Origin: JAOSJT01 sp035914695
Lineage (GTDB): Bacteria; Bacteroidota; Ignavibacteria; SZUA-365
Direction of reading: 5' to 3'
Length of the DNA stretch: 6,525 bases
Assembly: GCA_035914695.1 (NCBI GenBank)
Contig: JAMIQH010000156.1
Span: 1 to 6,525 of the forward strand
Each line of letters starts with the position of its first letter. Position 1 is the stretch's first letter. The notes beneath the pieces were generated by a model that was not told where the DNA came from, ran no database searches, and saw nothing but the letters and a program-made list of their open reading frames with translations. Positions 1-3,798 of the stretch are shown here, piece by piece. The translations under genes and the position numbers were made by a program.

Positions 1-40
<40 letters not shown>

Positions 41-248
41 AAGGAGGTTCTGAGGTTTACTCATTGTTTCATTCCTTCGGTTGAAAGTAGTTATTATCTT
101 TCAGATTCGGAAGGGTGGTACTCGCCGAGAGTGCATTAATGTGGAATCACCTCGGGAAGTAAGGTCCGGTCGTTTCGAGCATGGCTCCGCCGACCCGGTA
201 CGTTCAACTCGGGCACGCATTGTCGATGGCTCGACGCCATCCAACGCC

Positions 249-264
249 ATCCTGTTTACAGGAT
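249..264. repeat. Perfect 7-bp inverted repeat (operator-like)
   Basis: ATCCTGT at 249-255 is followed by TT and then by its exact reverse complement ACAGGAT at 258-264. A 2-nt spacer is too short for a stable RNA hairpin loop, so the element fits a dimeric-protein DNA site better than a terminator. It lies inside the overlapping weak plus-strand frames, far from any confident gene start, so no regulator or target can be assigned. Confidence 0.4.
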
Positions 265-646
265 ACACCTCACCTGTTGCGCCGCATTATGCGACGCTGG
301 ATACCTGCATGGACTCCGGTCGCCATGGCGATGCAACTCGCATGGCTGCCACCGAAGAATCAACTTCGCTGGAAGTCGACCTATGCTCCGCTACGGAACC
401 AATGGAAAATGGATCTGCTGTCTGCGTTTACTGCCACGCACTCTCCTCGATCAAGCGAACACGCGCATCACCAAGCGTATCCGTCAGTTAACTCCCCAGT
501 CCCTGCACAGTGCACCCTGCACCGTTGCCCCCGCGCCATCGAACAGTCACACTACATTGTTGGACAATGCGAGCGTGATGCCGGCTATTCGAATCGGGAC
601 GGCATAAGATAACGATTCCGGATATGATTGTCAAGAGTCTTGCAAC

Positions 647-665
647 TTTGTAATCGATTTGTAAT
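647..665. repeat. Paired TTTGTAAT direct repeats, 11-bp period
   Basis: TTTGTAAT occurs at 647-654 and again at 658-665, so the copies sit on the same face of the helix, within an AT-richer patch of the intergenic region. A TTGTCA hexamer at 629-634 lies upstream on the plus strand, but no convincing -10 partner is present at the right distance. The pair could be a tandem binding site or a chance repeat. Confidence 0.3.
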
Positions 666-854
666 GGTTAGTGGATAACGCGCAAGTGCAGCATGCCGCA
701 GCGGGTTCTGATATCCCTACCTTGATGGGCGGAATAAGCTCTTTCGTCAACGGAAAGGTGTCTACGAGTTAGGTAATCCGTGACTCCGCGCGCTCCCTGC
801 GGATTCGACTTCTATTTCCCTGTCATTACGCCAAGGTACTTGACGCTGTGGCTG

Positions 855-1247
855 TCAGGCCACGGCATCCACCACTGCGCGCAGCGTGTTCTCGACTTCG
901 TCGGGAATGTCGCCGAGGCCCGCGTCGGGCATGATGACATTCATGGCTGAGGGACGCATGAGCTGCACCATGGTATGCTCGCCATCGGCATACACCACAA
1001 TACGACACGGCAGCATCATGCCCACCGGCTTGAAGGCGCTGATGGCCTGATAGGCGTAACGTGCGTTGCACACTTCGATGATGCTGTACGAGGGAATGTC
1101 GAAACCCTTGTCCTTGAGTGTGGCCTGCACGTCATGCACGTGCAGTGTGCGGAAACCGCGCTCGAGAGCCGCGTCCTGCACCGCGTTCACCACCTCCGCA
1201 AAGGGCTTGGAAGAGGTCTTGCTGTATTCGAGTTGCGAAAGATCCAT
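855..1247 (-). CDS. DUF302 domain protein
   Basis: This 130-residue soluble protein matches the DUF302 family pattern along its whole length. Residues 36-50 (H-V-H-D-V ... K-G-F-D) give the family's 'hDv...lk.KGf' block. Residues 57-66 (I-I-E-V-C-N-A-R) and 79-86 (L-P-C-R-I-V-V-Y) give its two conserved cysteine motifs, C60 and C81. There is no signal peptide or membrane segment, so it should be cytoplasmic. The family's biochemical role is not established to my knowledge; the paired cysteines make a redox or metal role thinkable, which is inference. The ATG start at 1247 has GGAG (1257-1254) with a 6-nt spacer. The gene follows the zinc-finger gene by 102 nt on the same strand and may be the last gene of the sigma-factor operon. 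Confidence 0.88.
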   Translation of the reverse strand: MDLSQLEYSKTSSKPFAEVVNAVQDAALERGFRTLHVHDVQATLKDKGFDIPSYSIIEVCNARYAYQAISAFKPVGMMLPCRIVVYADGEHTMVQLMRPSAMNVIMPDAGLGDIPDEVENTLRAVVDAVA

Positions 1248-1328
1248 GTCGTACTCCGTTCATCGTTCCATTCAACGGACATCGTGCAGTGTCGCCGGCC
1301 GATGTCTCCTTCGTTATGCATGTCGGAT

Positions 1329-1341
1329 GCGCGGAGCGCGC
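1329..1341 (-). other. Short GC hairpin between zinc-finger and DUF302 genes
   Basis: GCGCG at 1329-1333 and CGCGC at 1337-1341 can pair around a 3-nt loop, 8 nt past the zinc-finger gene's stop codon. No T-run follows on the minus strand, so it is not a standard intrinsic terminator. It could stabilise the upstream transcript end or be incidental in GC-rich DNA. Confidence 0.25.
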
Positions 1342-1349
1342 GGGGAGAT

Positions 1350-1592
1350 TCAGTGCTCGTCGGCAACGCCGAGAGCGGCGAGCAAGGATTTGCGCGCATC
1401 TTCGGGAAAGCAGGGCGACGCCGCGCGGTACAGGCCGATCATCTTGTCCATGGAGTCGCAATAGGTACTGCAATCCGGACAGGCGTCGAGGTGTTTCTTC
1501 AATTCGCGGCAACGCTCGGAGTTCTCGTCCTCACCAAAGTGCCCGCAGATGTAGTCGACCACTTCCTGGCAATTGGCAAAATGCGTATGCAT
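1350..1592 (-). CDS. Small zinc-finger (ZAS/zf-HC2-like) putative anti-sigma factor
   Basis: This 80-residue protein carries the anti-sigma zinc-finger signature H34-x3-C38-x2-C41 (H-L-D-A-C-P-D-C), with C8 in the usual position about 26 residues earlier as fourth ligand. ZAS proteins bind and sequester a partner ECF sigma factor, and the gene starts 4 nt after the ECF gene stop, so the pair is very probably cognate. It has no membrane segment, so it would act in the cytoplasm like RsrA-type sensors rather than as a membrane anti-sigma factor. It is cysteine-rich: C8, C16, C28, C38, C41, C45 and C61. I chose ATG 1592, which has GGA 7 nt upstream. ATG 1604 (84 residues, overlapping the sigma stop) and the longer frame from 1637 (95 residues) have poorer spacing or would overlap the sigma gene more. 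Confidence 0.8.
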   Translation of the reverse strand: MHTHFANCQEVVDYICGHFGEDENSERCRELKKHLDACPDCSTYCDSMDKMIGLYRAASPCFPEDARKSLLAALGVADEH

Positions 1593-1596
1593 CGTT

Positions 1597-2178
1597 CTAT
1601 CCATCCTGCTGTTCATCAAATACGGGTGAGAGTTCATTGCGCAGAAACGCCCGGGCGCGGTGCAGACGCGATTTCACGGCAGGCACGCTGAGATTGGTGA
1701 TGCTGCTCACTTCCTCGGTCGACAGACCCTCGATGTCCCGCAGAACAAAAATCACTTTGTACTCGGGGGCGAGTTTGTCGATGGCCGCGTCGAGATGCTG
1801 TTTGAGATCCGCGCGCTCCACGGCCGCCTCGGGATCGTGATCCCAGTGATCGACGGCGATTTCCGGGTAGTTGCCTTCGTCGTCGTCGAGCGAGACGTGG
1901 CGACGCGATTTCTCGCTGCGGGCCAGCATCAGGCAGTGATTGGACACGATGGTGTACAACCAGGTACTGAACTTCGAACGATTATCGAATTGCTTCAACT
2001 TCTTGAGCACACTCATGAAGGTTTCCTGCGTGGTGTGCTCGGCCTTGTCCTGATTGCGGCAGATGTTGTACGAGAAACGAAAGATCACCGGCGCGTACTC
2101 GTCCACCAGTTGCCGTATCGCTCGCGCGTCTCCTTGCTTCGCCTTCTCGATAACTTCTACTTCGTCTTCAGCGCTCAT
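1597..2178 (-). CDS. ECF-family RNA polymerase sigma-70 factor (RpoE-like)
   Basis: At 193 residues this is a full-length ECF sigma factor. Region 2 spans about residues 23-90, with the core-binding stretch around 44-64 (A-E-H-T-T-Q-E-T-F) and the region 2.3/2.4 part F-S-T-W-L-Y-T-I-V-S-N-H at 70-81. An acidic linker follows (98-125). Region 4 at about 126-180 has the helix-turn-helix G-L-S-T-E-E-V-S-S-I ... S-V-P-A-V-K-S-R-L-H-R-A-R that reads the -35 element. It should direct RNA polymerase to a small stress- or signal-linked regulon. The ATG start at 2178 has no strong ribosome binding site. It is the first gene of a sigma/anti-sigma pair, and autoregulation from the upstream gap is likely by analogy with this family. 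The target genes and the signal are not visible. Confidence 0.95.
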   Translation of the reverse strand: MSAEDEVEVIEKAKQGDARAIRQLVDEYAPVIFRFSYNICRNQDKAEHTTQETFMSVLKKLKQFDNRSKFSTWLYTIVSNHCLMLARSEKSRRHVSLDDDEGNYPEIAVDHWDHDPEAAVERADLKQHLDAAIDKLAPEYKVIFVLRDIEGLSTEEVSSITNLSVPAVKSRLHRARAFLRNELSPVFDEQQDG

Positions 2179-2274
2179 ACATGTGATGCCCGTGAGTGGG
2201 AAATGATTCGGACAGGAAAAATACGGAATTCCGCGGTGGGGATGTACGGCAATCGCCGCCCCCGCGCCTCGCGC
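2179..2274 (-). promoter_or_regulatory. Candidate promoter/operator region of the ECF sigma gene
   Basis: This is the 96-nt gap upstream of the sigma gene. It contains the perfect palindrome CGGAATTCCG at 2224-2233. Read on the minus strand, GGAATT (2232-2227) resembles the GGAA-type -35 element of many ECF promoters. A GTC at 2213-2211, 14 nt after GGAAT, could belong to a -10 element, which would leave a leader of roughly 30 nt. The fit is loose and I did not score alternatives. The first part of the gap has two 4-bp GC hairpins behind the metallopeptidase stop, but no T-run, so readthrough from upstream is possible. Confidence 0.3.
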
Positions 2275-2991
2275 TCATTCCAGCAGCCACGCCGCTTCGC
2301 GCAGCAGTCGTCGCTGCGCACGATACTCCGGGCAGTGCCGCTCCACCAGCGCCCAGAAGCGCCGGGAGTGATTCAGTTCCTCCATGTGCGCAAGTTCATG
2401 CAGCAGCACGTAGTCGCTGAGCGACTCGGGGAGACAGACGAGCAGGGCATTGAGACTGATGCTTCTCTGCGCGGAGCAACTCCCCCATTTCGTGGTCTGC
2501 TTGCGCACGGTCACGCGCGTCGGTTGTTTGGGAAAATTCTCCGCCAGCAACTGTATGCGCCGTGTGAGATACCAGCGGGCGTATTTGCGCAGCCATTGCT
2601 CGAAAACGGAGCGGACCACCGCCTCCTCGTCGTCCAGCCCCTTCGGCAGATCGATCTTGAACTCCCTTCCCTCCAGGCGCAAGCGGGCCTGGGAGGAATG
2701 CCATTGCCGCACAGTGATGCGATGTGGCACGCCATGCAGGGGAAACTCGTCGCCATCGCGATAGCGCAGCGTCCGCTGATTTCGCGCCTGCTCTTCGAAT
2801 TCGCGTAGCTTGCCCGCGATCCAGGCCGCTTTTTCCCGCACCAATGCGTGCATGGCGGCTTCGGGACATCCGCGTGGCGCGGATACACGCACGCCGGTAC
2901 GCGCGGACACGGTGATGCGGATGTTTTTGTTCTTCCGCGTCTTCAGCACGCGATACGCGATGTCGACATCCCCGTGGCGAATACTAAACAC
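2275..2991 (-). CDS. YgjP/M48-like zinc metallopeptidase (DUF45 family)
   Basis: This 238-residue protein has the DUF45/YgjP hallmarks: K-W-G-S-C at 168-172, then the zinc-peptidase motif H-E-L-A-H at 198-202 (zinc ligands H198 and H202, catalytic E199) and N-H at 207-208 followed by S-R-R-F-W, where H208 is the probable third ligand. The N-terminal part (about 5-100) is the usual beta-rich YgjP segment with R-K-N-K-N-I-R-I-T-V. There is no signal peptide, so it should be cytoplasmic. The family is predicted to cleave proteins, but substrates are poorly known. The start is GTG at 2991, 9 nt after the methyltransferase stop, with GAGGA (3002-2998) 6 nt upstream. An in-frame ATG is absent nearby, and ATG 2998 is out of frame and hits a stop quickly. 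All catalytic residues appear intact. Confidence 0.93.
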   Translation of the reverse strand: MFSIRHGDVDIAYRVLKTRKNKNIRITVSARTGVRVSAPRGCPEAAMHALVREKAAWIAGKLREFEEQARNQRTLRYRDGDEFPLHGVPHRITVRQWHSSQARLRLEGREFKIDLPKGLDDEEAVVRSVFEQWLRKYARWYLTRRIQLLAENFPKQPTRVTVRKQTTKWGSCSAQRSISLNALLVCLPESLSDYVLLHELAHMEELNHSRRFWALVERHCPEYRAQRRLLREAAWLLE

Positions 2992-2997
2992 CGCTCA

Positions 2998-3002
2998 TCC
3001 TC
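2998..3002 (-). promoter_or_regulatory. Ribosome binding site overlapping the upstream stop codon
   Basis: GAGGA on the minus strand (3002-2998) overlaps the methyltransferase TGA (3003-3001) and stands 6 nt before the GTG of the metallopeptidase gene. It decides the GTG start and suggests translational coupling of the two genes. Confidence 0.7.
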
Positions 3003-3627
3003 AGCGCTTTGTACACACGAGCACACCGTCGCGCAAGGGAAGGATCATCGCATCGCAGGCGGGATCGGCGAAGGCCATGCGATTCAGCTCCACCACGCCC
3101 CGCGTTGATGCGCTGTCGTCGCCTTCGAGCATGCGCCCGCTCCACAGCGCATTGTCGAATATCAGCAAGCCGCCGCGACGCACGCGGGGAAGCGCCGCGC
3201 GGTAGGCGTCCGGATATTCGTGCTTGTCGATGTCGCAGAAGATCACATCGAACATGCCCTCCACTGTCGAGAATATCGTCAGCGCATCGCCCACGTGCAT
3301 GGTGATTCTCTCGTCCACTCCGGCACGTGCGAAGGCCTCGCGCGCCTTTCGGGCATTCTCCTCATCGCCATCGGTGCAGACAATGCGGGCATCGGCGTGC
3401 AACGCCGCGGCAAAATGCAGGGCCGAATACCCGAAGCCCGATCCCAGTTCCATGACGCTGCGCGCATCGATCAGCGCCGCCAGGCGCGCGATGGCCGTCC
3501 CGGCAAGCGGGCCGATGATGGGGAAACGATGTTCCGCCGCCCAGGTCTCCATTTCCCGCAACACTTCGGAGCGCTGCGGCAGCAGTTCCAGCATGTAGTG
3601 TTCGATTTGCTCATCGACTATGCGCAT
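3001..3627 (-). CDS. SAM-dependent O-methyltransferase (Methyltransf_3 / COMT-like)
   Basis: This 208-residue protein is a class I methyltransferase of the cation-dependent O-methyltransferase family, which transfers the SAM methyl group to hydroxyls, typically of catechol-like substrates. Motif I, V-M-E-L-G-S-G-F-G-Y-S at 58-68, binds SAM, and the acidic end of beta-2 (C-T-D-G-D) is at 84-88. F-D-V-I-F-C-D-I-D-K at 126-135 supplies metal ligand D132, and D158-N159 in F-D-N-A-L-W-S-G-R supply the other two, as in COMT. The length is normal for bacterial members and there is no signal peptide. The start is ATG 3627, because AAAGGA lies exactly 6 nt upstream; a TTG five codons earlier (3642) would place that site inside the gene. 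The substrate cannot be read from the sequence, and the neighbouring peptidase gives no pathway clue. Confidence 0.93.
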   Translation of the reverse strand: MRIVDEQIEHYMLELLPQRSEVLREMETWAAEHRFPIIGPLAGTAIARLAALIDARSVMELGSGFGYSALHFAAALHADARIVCTDGDEENARKAREAFARAGVDERITMHVGDALTIFSTVEGMFDVIFCDIDKHEYPDAYRAALPRVRRGGLLIFDNALWSGRMLEGDDSASTRGVVELNRMAFADPACDAMILPLRDGVLVCTKR

Positions 3628-3633
3628 CGGTAG

Positions 3634-3639
3634 TCCTTT
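3634..3639 (-). promoter_or_regulatory. Ribosome binding site of the methyltransferase gene
   Basis: AAAGGA on the minus strand (3639-3634) sits 6 nt before ATG 3627. It rules in this start over the in-frame TTG at 3642. Confidence 0.7.
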
Positions 3640-3798
3640 CAATATCGTCGAAGCGAAAAAAACTGCCCCTCCACCGCTGACCGCGCTTCGCCGTCCCCCG
3701 GTGCAAGTAGTGAGGAATGGTTCTCATGCGACGGTCCCTTTCGCGACGATGGCAGGGGCTGGGGGACGACGAACATTCATTGTATCGGCGCGGTGCCG
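3640..3798 (-). other. Gap between T9SS protein gene and methyltransferase gene
   Basis: This gap follows the TAA of the T9SS protein gene. On the minus strand a run of seven T (3662-3656) follows a GC-rich stretch. CACCG and CGGTG can pair upstream of the run, but the stem is loose, has a long loop and ends about 9 nt before the T-run, so I call it only a possible weak terminator. Any methyltransferase promoter must lie here if the two genes are transcribed separately, but I saw no clear boxes. Confidence 0.35.

Larger units (their letters stand above)
41..854. other. Long region without a confident gene
   Basis: This 814-base stretch lies downstream of the DUF302 gene and reaches the TTGC tract. 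The minus strand has no sizeable open frame. The plus strand has three mutually overlapping ones: 81-491 (TTG start, 136 codons), 181-612 (ATG, 143 codons) and 383-607 (74 codons). None has a well-placed ribosome binding site, none resembles a family I recognise, and third-position GC in the 81-491 frame is only about half by hand count. The 181-612 frame is tryptophan- and histidine-rich with no domain pattern. Either could be an orphan gene or a decayed one, but the simplest reading is non-coding or eroded DNA. Roughly 41-120 and 600-680 are AT-richer than the rest. I found no tRNA or rRNA here. Confidence 0.5.

Noticed and set aside
585..605. TATTCGAATCGGGAC resembling a tRNA T-loop
   Set aside because: The flanking bases do not form a T-stem, and no acceptor, D or anticodon arm can be built around it.
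742..760. CTTTC/GAAAG inverted repeat
   Set aside because: It has only 5-bp arms around a 7-nt loop with no T-tract, which is likely chance.
775..805. Hairpin candidates downstream of DUF302: AATCCG(775-780)/CGGATT(800-805) and TCCGC(785-789)/GCGGA(799-803)
   Set aside because: The stems exclude each other, have long loops and no T-run follows on the minus strand, so neither qualifies as an intrinsic terminator.
975..1691. Plus-strand open frame of 238 codons
   Set aside because: It lies antisense to DUF302 and the zinc-finger gene, both with good family matches and correct operon order.
1660..2808. Plus-strand open frame of 382 codons
   Set aside because: It runs antisense across both the sigma factor and the metallopeptidase, whose minus-strand products have clear family motifs. 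It has no recognisable domain and is a by-product of GC-rich codon use.
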